Assembly (NCBI RefSeq): GCF_029633865.1
Contig: NC_079213.1
Span: 104,827,947 to 104,891,946 of the forward strand
Source of the DNA: Lampris incognitus
Lineage: Eukaryota; Chordata; Actinopteri; Lampriformes; Lampridae
Length of the DNA: 64,000 nucleotides
Reading direction: 5' to 3'
A program made the translations under genes and the position numbers. A model generated the notes under the pieces. The model was not told where the DNA came from. It saw only the letters and a program-made list of their open reading frames with translations, and searched no databases. Below are positions 20,360-30,730 of this stretch, piece after piece. Position 1 is the first letter of the stretch. The number at the start of each line of letters is the position of its first letter.

Positions 20360-22190
20360 TGCAAACAGCAGATCACTTTGGACAAACTCTAAAAACTTTT
20401 GTTTTCTTTGTCAGTTTTTCTGTATTTGCCTCCAAGCAAACCCATTCCATAAATGGTCTGAAATTATTTCTTTATGTTACAAGTACATATGAGTAAATAT
20501 ATTGAATATGAGGAAGGCAGACCACTCATTCCTCATTTATCTGTCATATGGTCTAATGACATAAACGATGCTGTTGTCCTTTGTGGTGTACCTTACCTGG
20601 CTGATGTCATTAGACACTTCATTTCCATGCAAGATTAGATGTGTAATTAGGTGAAGGGGACCAGACTGTCCTAATGAACACAACAAATATCCTGGGGACT
20701 CTCTGGACACTTTGTGCACTGATGCAACGTTGCTAATTGGGACCACCCAAGACGGGCACGCTACACTATGCACGATGCATTAGAACCTCTGATATGTAAT
20801 TGCAGCTTGATTGCAGCAATACTGAAATACTGTGACCCCAGAGAGCTTGACTGATAGCTATTTGGAACTGCAGTAGTATAGCCTGATGGTAAGTGACAGT
20901 GACCTATATCTGGAAAGGCCAAAGGTTCAATCACTGTAATATCCATTTAGTCTTTGAGCAAGACAAGAAATTACAGCCTCCTTAATGTGGAATCTACATT
21001 CCACATTAATTACTATGCATGCATAAAACACATACATAACCAGAAGGACTTTCTTAGAAAAATTGAAAATCAGTTAAAAGAAACATTTTCCAACATGGAT
21101 GTGGAACACAGATTATCAAGTTAAACTTAAAGCGTCCAAATATTTTTTTTTATTTTCGGTGAAACATGGGAAAAAGAGAAACACGATGACAATGCTGAGT
21201 GATAGCCAAACTGAAGAGGTAGCCTGTCTGGACGTGCATTCAGACGTACCATCATTACTTATGATTATTATGATTATTATTACTTTTGGGTTGTTATTTC
21301 CCAGACAAAAATTACCTCAGTTCACTGGCGAACTCTTTCAAAAGTTTTGAGAAAATTCAGTTGTTTAATGACATTATGACTTGTTTCAAGACTTAAAAAA
21401 AATTCTCCATGGAAAGAACACCCCCCCTACCAAAAAAAAAAAATCCAAAGGAAACAAAAAGCAACACAACCTGACCTGCTGTATTATTTTGCTCACGTTC
21501 TCATCAACCATCCGTAATTATCTTTTAATGGGAGTGTTTTGAATCTCTGTTACTCTAATTACATATTTCATTATAGGCATATTGTGGTCTACTGGGGTGG
21601 TGTATAATTATAATTATAATCATGGCTTTTTCAGGAGCCTCAAGAGATCCATCTGAGCATTGCCACTCCTTTCTGACCGGCCTGGTTGCACTGATATTCA
21701 ATCAATAGCTTTAGTATCAAGTCATGAAATGGAAATAGTCTCACTTTCTACTTCTGTAAAGTGAAATTCTACCGGAAAACATTGATGAGAGTCTGTTTTA
21801 CTAGGTTCAGTAGGTTGTCATTGGCCTTTAAGTACAAATGATGTTACAAAACTCAAGCTGCAAAGGCTACCATGTGCCCTGTCTACTTACATTACTTACA
21901 CTGATACTGACCTTTAAATTACAATCCTGAAGATTGTCTCATTTTATCCCACTTGTTAACTTACACCAGTGGTGATATTTGGCAACTGCAGAGGCGTTTG
22001 AGCCTTCCACGTTCCAAACATCTGTTCAGAATGAAACTGTCGCAGGTGCTGTTAGGTCAGCACCTTTCACTTCTAAATAAAGACAAGTCCGACATAAATA
22101 AATCAAGTCATTAGTAGTACTATCAATGTCATTACGATGATAGAGAAAAATGAACGCGGTCACTAACAAATGCATTCAGGCGAGATCACT
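20360..22190. other. unassigned stretch
   Basis: No supported gene or repeat. It may be the first intron of kcnmb2 or flanking DNA. I looked for an exon with a start codon and a donor that would join 19934 but could not support one. Confidence 0.3.
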
Positions 22191-22194
22191 CTAA

Positions 22195-22800
22195 ACCCTC
22201 CCTGATCGCCAACAAGTGGACCGCTGAGGCGGGATTTACCGTTTCCGGTGGAATATGTAAGCATTTCCGGTTCTGTTGCCTCGGTGGGCTAGCGGGAGAA
22301 TAAACGGGTATAACGTTATTGCCTCGAACTCTATCCGACGCCAACGCTGGCTGACTCTGTTGTTTCAGACCGTTGGATTTGATATGGACTTCTGTGTTTG
22401 TGAAGGTGGGTGTAACGCCTCGATGATAAAATGTAGTAGCTCGCTAGCATTAATTAGCTTAGCATTTCGCCATTTGACGCTGGCTACGCCTCTGCTCAGC
22501 GCGTTGAAGCAGGGATACGGCGGCTGTGGGCAGTGAGAGAAATGGCGGCTTCGCAATGCAGATCCGCACTCGGTTTGTTAGCCCGTTTGCTAGTTAAGTA
22601 TTTGAAAGTAGATAACGTTGATAACGCACGAGGAATTCGCCCCACATTATTTCTAATGTCTCAGTTTCACGTATTTAAATGACGAAATTACTGGCCAATG
22701 GGAACGAGAAATGCTATTCATTGTCACAGGCGAAAAAACATTGGAACCGGAAGTAGGCCCGGATCCCTGAAATGGCGTCAACGCTCAACACTAAGGTGGC
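22195..22800. other. locally CpG-richer, promoter- or transposon-end-like segment
   Basis: CpG dinucleotides are clearly denser than in flanking DNA (for example ATCCGACGCCAACGC and GGATACGGCGGCTG). It contains an ATG followed by a donor-like GAAG|GTGGGT at about 22383-22408. TTTCCGGT near 22250 and ACCGGAAGT near 22745 are inverted relative to each other. It could be a distant promoter or a DNA transposon remnant; no protein is recognised. Confidence 0.35.
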
Positions 22801-22849
22801 CTGTTCCACTGTAATGTAAACTGGATTAAGAGTGAGGAGACTGTAAGGT

Positions 22850-23335
22850 ATGCAGTGTTTGTTTATGTTTATATATAAGGCAATCCTCGGTCTATTGCCT
22901 TCCTACATGTGTGACTTAATTGCACTGAGAAGTGCTGGCCCTTACTCCTTTCGTTGTCTTGGCTATGTGTTGCTTTCTGTTCCATATGCCCGCACTGAAT
23001 TGGGTAAAAGGGCTTGTGTTCATTCTGCACCTTTAACCTGGAATATGTTGCAGAATGACTGGGCATTTACAGAGTTAATCCCACTGAGCCGTTTTAAATC
23101 CAAATTGAGAGTACTTGAAGCTGATTTCACAACATGTGCTTGTTTTTTATAATCTGCTTGTATCTTACTTTTTTCTAAATTTTGTTTGTGTTTTCAAATG
23201 TGTAATTTTGCAACTGTGTGATTTTGTAACTGTGCTGCTTATCTTGGCCAGGTCTCCCTTGAAAAAGAGGTTTGTAATCTCAACGGGATCCTCCTGGTTA
23301 AATAAAGGTAAAATAAAATTAATTGAATTTAATTA
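22850..23335 (+). mobile_element. non-LTR retrotransposon ORF2 C-terminal fragment with 3' tail
   Basis: A 100-codon open stretch (22850-23152) with FIYKAILGLLPSY, RTELGKRACVHSAPLTWN and LSRFKSKL, typical of the end of fish LINE ORF2. Behind it is a 3' UTR ending GGTTAAATAAAGGTAAAATAAAAT. 5' truncated, as most LINE copies are. The clade was not resolved. Confidence 0.8.
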
Positions 23336-23379
23336 GTTTAATTGGCATCCTGCGCATCATATTCTTCATACATTTTATA

Positions 23380-23660
23380 AGTCCATTATAATTCTGTTGA
23401 TCCTCTTTCAATGTTGTATTCTGTAAATTGTGTAAACACAACGTCATTGCATGTTGTCCGCTTGGGAGAGAGATCCCTCCTCTGTTGCTCTCCCTGGGGT
23501 TTCTTCCTATTTTTTTCTCCCTGTTAAAGGTTTTTTTTAGGGAGTTGTTCCTCATCCGATGAGAGGATCTAAGAACAGGATGTTGTGTTGCTGTAAAGCC
23601 CACTGAGGCAAATTTGTAATTTGTGAAATTAGGCTATACAAATAAAATTGACTTGAATTT
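23380..23660 (+). repeat. interspersed repeat with LINE-like tail
   Basis: Blocks GATCCCTCCTCTGTTGCTC, CCCTGTTAAAGG and GCCCACTGAGGC, ending GGCTATACAAATAAAATTGACTTGA, match a common fish repeat by recognition. No coding content. Confidence 0.6.
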
Positions 23661-24624
23661 ATTTGGCAGGTGATATTAAGGTGACATCAAAGAGGAACCA
23701 GTGAACTCAGCCAGCTATCTGCATGGACATACAGGTGTCGCCACCAAGCAGACGCAGCATACCTCAGAATTGTTTATAACCCAGGCTTAACACACCTCTT
23801 TCACCGGTCATCAATAAGAGCCCCGCTCGCCAAGTGTGAGATAAGAAGGTGAGGTGATTTCATTTTTGGATCGCGTTACGATATATATGTGCTGAACATG
23901 CCTACAGCCTAAAATACAACTTGGTGGTGGTTATGTTTGTGTATGTGTGTTATTTGTCTGCTTGCTGGCTGCATGCTTAAGATGTCTATATGTGAAAACG
24001 TGTGCTTGCATGTGCTTGTGAGTGTTTGTGTCACATGCATTTGTCAAAGGACAGATATCTTTGTGTGTAAACCAGTGGAAAAAGCTGCAGTGGCACGCGG
24101 ACATGTAATAGTATATAGTGGCACATGCATGTCAGTTCACACATACGCACACAGTCCAAGACACGTTTCCTTTTACAGTTTAAGACCTTCTGGACAAGTG
24201 GGGGGGGAGGGAACATGCTCCCTTTCTGAAGCTGACAAGGTGAGGGTCAGCTGTCACTTAGAACAGTCATGGTAAACTAGAGTTAAACAACTGCTTGCCC
24301 CAGCCAGACATTAAGGCTGGTCAAAGACTGGCTCCAACTGTTCTTTTTGAATCCAGTTGGGAGGGAGCTATAAAACGATCATTCTTGCTTGTTATTTCTC
24401 TCCGGCCTATTCCAGAACCATACATCTGACTGTGTTTGCAGAAAAGATGAGATATCAGTTCCTTAATAGTTTAATTCATTGACGTTTTTGTATATGTCTT
24501 GCATAGTTCTAGAGCCCTACTAGATAGACAGATATATTCAGGCCAATAATATTCACGAGTTTATCTACAAACAACTCCTGCCTGTCCATCAATTGGTTTC
24601 CCTTTCTAATGTCTAATACTACAT

Positions 24625-24680
24625 TTATATTGACTCATTTGGCAGATGCTTTTATCCAAAACAACTTCCAAGAGAGTCAG
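24625..24680 (-). repeat. conserved LINE/SINE tail motif
   Basis: CATTTGGCAGATGCTTTTAT and its flank are the inverse of the motif at 56463-56510 (GGATAAAAGCATCTGCTAAA). This motif ends many fish retroposons. Confidence 0.55.
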
Positions 24681-24734
24681 CCATTGGCAGATCATTTCAA
24701 GGGTGTCACCAGCAAGTGTCACAGAGTGCTGTAC

Positions 24735-25640
24735 AGTAATATCATGGTAAATCAGGCTGATTCTTATCTTCTGCGATTCTGAATCGATTCACAAATTCCA
24801 AAAATCAATGTTTTAAAACTTTTTTTTCAGTCTTATTTAGCCTCCTCGCTGCTGGCAGTGCTGTCTTGCCGCGCACTTGTTCCAGCTTCTGGAAAACACA
24901 ACAGTTACAATCAGTCGCTGCTAACGTTAGCTGTTGGTAGCCTTTCTAAAAATGGAGCAGCAACAAATTCAGCCAGTCCCATCATCATTGAAGGGAAACG
25001 TTTAGGCGGATTTTGGATTTTACAATCTCCCGGCGAAGAAGGAGCTTGACATGACTCATTCAGTATGCAAGATTTGCAAAACGAAAGTTAAGTATTTTGG
25101 GAACACTACAACCTCCAGCAACACTAACAAACAACCAACGCACACTGCACCACTTTACGAAATTCCCAGCCAGTTCTGAATGGGCAAAAAAAGAAAAAAA
25201 GAAGTAGATCCATCACCTGTTTCATTTCAAAAGACCTGCACCCTTACAGCATAGTCGACAATGAAGGCTTTAGATTTATGACCCAGACAATTGAGCCAAA
25301 GTACGACATACCACCGTGTCATTTTTTTTTTTTTACTGTGAAAGGTTAGGTTTGCCTTTGTGTGTTCACATTATTGCAGTCAATTAATGTAAATGTTTCA
25401 AATATAAAAACTACATAATCTTTAGTCTGCTTTCATGCCATAATTTGCCACACCACCTTTCTTAGCGCACAGCGGACTGGAGTAGATCCTGATATTAGCA
25501 CCCCTATGTACCAAATCTGGACTCGATTTTGAATCGGGAATCCTATTGAATCAAAAATTGATTTTGAATTGAACTGTGACCCCAAGAATTGAAACCGAAT
25601 CGAATTGTGAGATTCCAAAAGATTCCCACCCCTAATGGTA
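24735..25640 (+). mobile_element. hAT DNA transposon relic with BED finger and transposase start
   Basis: At about 25010-25075 the frame reads PAKKELDMTHSVCKICKTKV, a BED-type zinc finger start, followed by KYFGNTT. At about 25235-25320 SIVDNEGFRFM and PKYDIPP match the N-terminal part of Ac-like hAT transposases. Frames are broken (TGA after EIPSQF) and the RNase-H-like core is absent. The right end carries GGGTGGGAATC in inverse orientation (CCCACCCCTAA near 25630). Internally deleted and dead. Confidence 0.7.
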
Positions 25641-25654
25641 ATATCAAAATTATC

Positions 25655-25757
25655 CAAACGGCTAATCCTGCTCTCGGGGTCGCGGGGATGCTGGAGCCTA
25701 TCCCAGCAGCCATTGGGCGGCAGGCGAGGAGACACCCTGGGCAGGCCGCAGACCATA
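25655..25757 (-). mobile_element. SINE family B fragment
   Basis: Shares TCGCGGGGATGCTGGAGCC and GACACCCTGGGCAGG with the copies at 16983 and 17765. It directly follows the hAT relic. Confidence 0.75.
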
Positions 25758-25759
25758 TG

Positions 25760-26625
25760 AAATATTATTCGTAGTTCATCTGCAGTATAGTAGTCATATC
25801 AGTGCTATATGAAGTACTAGTAGTCGTGCATTTGTTGTATAGTAATCAATATTAACCACTAACGATACGTAATGTTTGCATCTTTAAAACTTGAGTCACT
25901 CCAAAAAGTTGGATTCAGGGGTGACTTTCTGCTGATTGCTGCTCCAGTAGCCCCGTTTTTACCTGAAGAAAATATGTCCAAATATTGGAAACTAAACAAC
26001 AGACAGGAGTTGTCATGAATATTATGGCCTAGATATGTCTACGTTCAACTTCCAGTAGTTGAAAAAGGAGAAAGTGGAGCCCATGGGCAAAGACCACATG
26101 CACATGTCGCATATGTAGGAAGTCTAGAACACACTGGATTTAAGCTACACCTTATAATGCTGAGAAGGGAGTTTGTGTTTTCATAGACTGTGGGGTTAAG
26201 TACAGAAATGGGGGACATTATATGAGTAGATATGACACAACTGAGAACTTGTGGGAACCTCCTGGTGTGATGTGTGATGTATGATGTTGTAACAGCAGGT
26301 CATTTATACCTTTGTCCCATTCAAGGTCTGTCTTGGGCTTTCATGTGCAGTCTCACAACTCAGTTGTCTGAACAAGCCTTATTTCACCGGCTGAGTGGCT
26401 CGACTGTCAGTCAAAAAACTATCGGACATTTAAAAGCACAGCTCATAAATACTGAGTATAACCTGGTAACACATGCCGTTAATTTCAAGAGGGAAAACTT
26501 CAACCAAATAATTTGCACTTTAAATTACCGTCCTCATTCATTATGCAGAAATGTCCAAGTAATAATAGGAGTTTATTGGATGTAATTGTTCTATGATGAG
26601 TGGTAATTACTGAGTAATATATGAG
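25760..26625. other. unassigned stretch
   Basis: Nothing recognised on either strand. Confidence 0.3.
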
Positions 26626-26641
26626 TAAAATAGGGTCTTTT

Positions 26642-27075
26642 GGGCATCTGAGTGGCGTAGCGGTGTGTTCCGTCACCTACCAACATGGGAATCGCCGGTT
26701 CGAATCCCCATGTTACCTCCGGCTTGGTCGGGCGTCCCTACAGACACAATTGGCCGTGTCTGCGGGTGGGAAGCGGGATGTGGTTATGTGTCCTGGTCGC
26801 TGTACTAGCGCCTCCTCTGGCTGGTCGGGGCACCTGTTCGGGGGGGAGGGGGAACTGGGGGTAATAGTGTGATCCTCCCACGCGTTGCGTCCCTCTGGTG
26901 AAATTCCTCACTGTCAGGTGAAAAGAAGCGGCTGGCGACTCCACATGTATTGGAGGAGGCATGTGGTAGTCTGCAGCCCTCCCCGGATCAGCAGAGGCGG
27001 TGGAGCAGCAACCGGGACGGCCCGGAAGAGTGGGGTAATTTGCTGGATACAATTGGGGAGAGGATCCAAAAAAAT
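26642..27075 (+). mobile_element. tRNA-derived SINE family A, full-length copy
   Basis: Starts with a tRNA-like head: A box GTGGCGTAGCGG near 26652 and B box GGTTCGAATCC near 26697. A body of about 300 bp and an A-rich tail follow. It is flanked by a 15-bp duplication AAAAT(A/G)GGGTCTTTT at 26627-26641 and 27076-27090 with one mismatch, the footprint of LINE-mediated insertion. It serves as the reference for the other A copies. Confidence 0.93.
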
Positions 27076-27582
27076 AAAATGGGGTCTTTTCTACGTATAT
27101 CTGGTTTGTTTCCTTGTTGTTATGATGTGCTGTTGAATATAATCTACGTCAAACTCTGTATGGGATAAATTCACACATCACATTGTACCAAACAATATTT
27201 TGAATCCTTTGTGTCACATTGATAAATAGTAATTACCTGTTAAATTTGAATATGGGGTGAATATTGAACATCCTGCTGAGTAACATGACCATAGTAAAGA
27301 TAGAACCACATTCAGTATTCACCTTATATTCAAGTTTAGCAGATAATTACTATTTATCTCTGTGACACAAAGGGTTCGAAATAATTGTTTGGTAAAATGT
27401 GTAATATGAAACATGTACGTATATTTTCAGGTCAAATAAAGGACAATAAGCAGCGGTAGTCATTTTGTTTGGGGCTTTGTGGCGATGAGTTTGAAATGGG
27501 GCAGAGGACAATTTGGAGGCTTTCATTTTGTGTGGGCAGATCAAGAAGTGAGTGTTGTTAAAAAGCAGGTGTTGGTACTATT

Positions 27583-27667
27583 TAGGTGTGTGTGTGTGTG
27601 TGCACGCATGCACGCATGTGCAGTGTATGCCCTGTGTTCTTGTGTGTGTGCGTGCGTGCGTGTGTGT
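27583..27667. repeat. (TG)n tracts with GCA interruptions
   Basis: Two TG runs (about 27583-27602 and 27640-27667) joined by a CGCATGCACGCATG stretch. Confidence 0.85.
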
Positions 27668-27809
27668 TTGGGGGGTATTTTACAGACACCTGTTCCATAG
27701 GATTAAACAGTGCTATGCTTGACATTTCGGCTTTTCTAAGGTACAATGTAGCTAGCAATTATTAGGAGAGGTTGCCAAGTGTTACCGACTGAACCAAAGT
27801 AAATGCCAC

Positions 27810-27833
27810 ACACACACACACACACACACACAC
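27810..27833. repeat. (CA)n microsatellite
   Basis: Twelve CA units. Confidence 0.9.
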
Positions 27834-27839
27834 CCCATT

Positions 27840-28675
27840 CTTCTAATTTCAGTGTTCATAAACACAGGAGTCGGGCCGGTCGTGTTGTTTTCCGCCTGAA
27901 GACTCGGCTCATACTCCTCAGTAAACAGCAGTGTTATCACAAATGTGTAGTATGGCAGTTGTTGGTTGACGTGTTGTGTATCTGTTATCTTTTTATTTGA
28001 ATTAGTTTGTCTTGCGCTCTTTGATTCGTCGTTGCTATCCACATTGACAAGAGATGGAATTCAAGTAGAAGTGAACATGGCACCCTGAAGGAAAGCCAAT
28101 CCAGCAGGAGTCAGATATCATTCAGCACTTTCTATTTGAATAGTTGTCAGTCTGTTTGTCGAGTACCGATATGGGACACACTTTGTGGCACATTTTCTAC
28201 ATTATGCAACGTGTTGTCTTATCTGTTTTTAATGTATGCCTTAATAAGAGATCATCAGCAGTGTTGAGCAAAAAAAGATATCTCTCCCGAACACTGCAGA
28301 AATCTGTGTCCCTAATCAGGAACAAAATATGGATGTGTGTATTTTTAGATGTTTCACTTTAAGCAGTGTAGATATACAGTGTTGAATTAGTGTAAGTCTT
28401 AACTGCAGTTAAGTGTTGGGTGCAGAATGTGAGTGAATTAGGTGATGCTCCAAGACACACAGTTACGAAAGGTGGGTCGGTAGAAACAGTCGGTAACATT
28501 TAGCCTCAGTCGCTAAAACCAAAGTAGTATCTGAACCCTTGATATTCATGACATACATGCACATACTTGTTGTTTTAACCTATTGTTAAAAGAATATGTC
28601 TTCTCTGTATTCTCTGAAATCTATTCTTTAAAAGAGGTGCACATGAAACCACTAAATCCTCAGATCTGGTTCTGA
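27840..28675. other. unassigned stretch
   Basis: No gene or element recognised. Confidence 0.3.
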
Positions 28676-28679
28676 TCTC

Positions 28680-28960
28680 TACTACTACTACTTCTACTTT
28701 TGGCTGCTCCCGTTAGGGGTCGCCATAGCGGATCATCCGTTTCCATCCCTTCCTGTCCTCTGCATCTTCCTCTGTCACACCAGCCACCTGCATGTCCTCC
28801 CTCACCACATCCATAAACCTCCTCTTTGGCCTTCCTCTTTTCCTCTTTCCTGGCAGCTCCATATTCAGCATCCTTCTCCCAATATACCCAGCATCTCTCC
28901 TCCACACTTCCAAACCATCTCAATCTTGCCTCTCTCGCTTTGTCTCCAAACCGTCCAACC
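28680..28960 (-). mobile_element. RTE-clade LINE, 3' end fragment
   Basis: A 66-codon minus-strand frame (28713-28913) contains YIGRRMLNMELPGKRKRGRP, KRRFMDVVREDM and a final RYGDP, typical of the C-terminal end of RTE-type ORF2. It is followed by the short (CTA/GTA)n-like 3' end at about 28680-28695. Strongly 5' truncated. The ancestral enzyme primes reverse transcription at its own nick. Confidence 0.82.
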
Positions 28961-29164
28961 TGAGCTCTGATTCTGATTTAAATATGTGAATCTAATATAA
29001 CATATCATTCTTTATATGGTCTTCAGTGTGAATGCTCACTGTGGAGTATGGCACAGGGAGTGTATCATCAAATCCTGTACATTGATAAATGACAATTACC
29101 ATCAGAAAATAAACCGAAGCACAAATTCAGCTGCACTGTATGTACCTCGATTAAGAGAAGATTG

Positions 29165-29390
29165 TCAAAACCAAATCTTATAGCAAAGAAAGTTGAATTG
29201 ATTCATCTGGACACAATGTTTAGAGAGAAACATTTCATCGCTTATCTAAGTGGCCTCTTCCGTCTCAACTGACTGGAGGTATCCTCACCCTTATAAACAG
29301 TACAGTGGCATAGCGACCGAATCCAGCAATCGGTTTCATATGCAAAAAGGTGTGACCATTAACTAGAGTTGCGATGGCAATGTGTACCAT
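29165..29390 (-). mobile_element. Penelope-like element 3' region (pLTR-like), copy a
   Basis: Minus-strand homologue of 32369-32600 and 35820-35960: the shared text includes ATCCAGATGAACTGATTCAA, AGTGACCTCTTC-like and GGGTGTGACCATTAACTAGAG blocks. It lies directly downstream of the GIY-YIG frame, where Penelope elements carry their LTR-like ends. Confidence 0.75.
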
Positions 29391-29900
29391 TCAGAGGATT
29401 GGGGAATAGTTGCAATCACAGCATTGTAAGAGGGTGACAGATATACTGTTCCCCCCCCTCCCCCTCCGGTTCAGGGATGGTCGTTCCGTCTTCACATAGA
29501 TGGCTTCTTTGACCCCCCGTTCAAACCAGCGTTCCTCCTTATCAAGGATGTGCACATCCTCATCCTTGAAAGAGGGGTCACTGCTTGTAGATGGGTGTAG
29601 ACTGTCCTGGCCTGATGTGTTAGCTCTCCTGTGTTGTGCCATCCTCTTGGCCAGCATCTGTTTAGTTTCCCCGATGTACAAGTCACGGCAATCCTCCTGG
29701 CACTTAACAGCGTACACTATATTGCTCTGTTTGTGCTGGGGGACACGATCCTTGGGGTGGATAAACTTCTGGCGCAGCGTATTTTGTGGTTTGAAAGCAA
29801 CTGAGACGCGATGTTTGTAAAATGCACATCTCAACTGTTCCAACACTTCTGCCACATATGGAATCCCCACTGGTTTAGGCTTTGGGCCCAGACACACCAA
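29391..29900 (-). CDS. Penelope-like element: GIY-YIG endonuclease C-terminus
   Basis: 169 codons, open. This is the C-terminal end of a Penelope-like retroelement polyprotein, whose RT is linked to a GIY-YIG nuclease that nicks target DNA. Residues 61-79 hold the two-part motif (IVYAVKCQ, then LYIGET), Arg86 and His90 sit on the following helix (LAKRMAQH), and a Glu-rich helix (KEERWFERGVKEAIYVKTE) leads to PSLNR, so the usual catalytic Tyr, Arg and Glu positions look present. The first 50 residues are the RT-GIY linker. The RT core is missing, so this is a 5'-truncated copy. The start Met is internal to the original polyprotein. Confidence 0.85.
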   Translation of the reverse strand: MVCLGPKPKPVGIPYVAEVLEQLRCAFYKHRVSVAFKPQNTLRQKFIHPKDRVPQHKQSNIVYAVKCQEDCRDLYIGETKQMLAKRMAQHRRANTSGQDSLHPSTSSDPSFKDEDVHILDKEERWFERGVKEAIYVKTERPSLNRRGRGGNSISVTLLQCCDCNYSPIL

Positions 29901-29959
29901 ACCGACAGAGAACTGGCGGCGACGAAGGCCAACTGTTGCATTGCCTCACGTCAGCTGTG

Positions 29960-30650
29960 TCTGGGCCAAAAAGTAGCACGTGAACACACTGCAAAGACTA
30001 CGGCCAACTAGCTTGTATGTTCCATGCCTGCGTGAGAGGAAATAACTCTCCATACCAGCAGGTGGCGGTAGTCTGTATTCATCATTCAAAATTTGAAACC
30101 GGACTTAGGACTGCGGATATACAAATCGTAAACAAGGCAGCGTTTGCTTACCATTTTCACTCAACTCTCCCTCACTACAGACAGTGTGATAATACAGCTA
30201 CTTCTAATCGATAATATGTCTGATTAAAAAAGTTGCAAATGGCACTGGCGTTGTCAGCCCTTGGTCTTTTGGTTGTGTTGGTTTGGCTGTGTGTGGCTTC
30301 TTGACTTTATTGTTTGCTTGCTTTCGTAACTTCCGTTTCTCTTCTCGTGCACTGATTTGCTAAGCTGAACAGCCAATCAGAGCAATCTCTCGCACCGACA
30401 GGCTCTGCTGCCGATTCAACATGCTGAATCGGCCAAAAAGCTGCCGACGGCACCGACTAGTGCCAATGGTGCAGGACACACCACAAAAACTAGGGCCATA
30501 GGTGCTCACTGACGGCCCGGCATTGGCAGACTGCCGACCGTTGGCCTGGTGTGTCGAGGCCCTTTGGCAGCTGTTGTCCTTATCCTCTCTTTGATTGGCT
30601 GGTGCACTGTTTGGGTGTCTTCCTGGCTTTGACAAACGCCCAGTTAGAAT
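29960..30650. other. unassigned, possibly a DNA-transposon remnant
   Basis: Between two Penelope pieces. The part at about 30360-30560 is rich in repeated and inverted TGCCGAC, CCGACGG and GTCGG words; no protein domain is recognised. Confidence 0.3.
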
Positions 30651-30654
30651 AACC

Positions 30655-30730
30655 ATACTGTTGTATGTCTGTTGCCATCTTACAATGCTGTGGTTGCAAA
30701 CATTCCCAAATCCTCTGTGAATAGTACATA
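30655..30730 (+). mobile_element. Penelope-like 3' region copy b, left part
   Basis: Aligns with 35520-35582 (GTTGCCATCTTACAATGCTG, then CCTCTGTGAATAGTAC). It is cut at the TA used by the Tc1 element and resumes at 32367. Confidence 0.8.

Noticed and set aside
26642-26720. tRNA gene (A and B boxes)
   Set aside because: The head is fused to a SINE body with a flanking duplication and recurs in five copies; the cloverleaf was not supported.
30360-30656. 98-codon minus frame
   Set aside because: No motif; it lies in a stretch of inverted TGCCGAC words between two mobile-element remnants.
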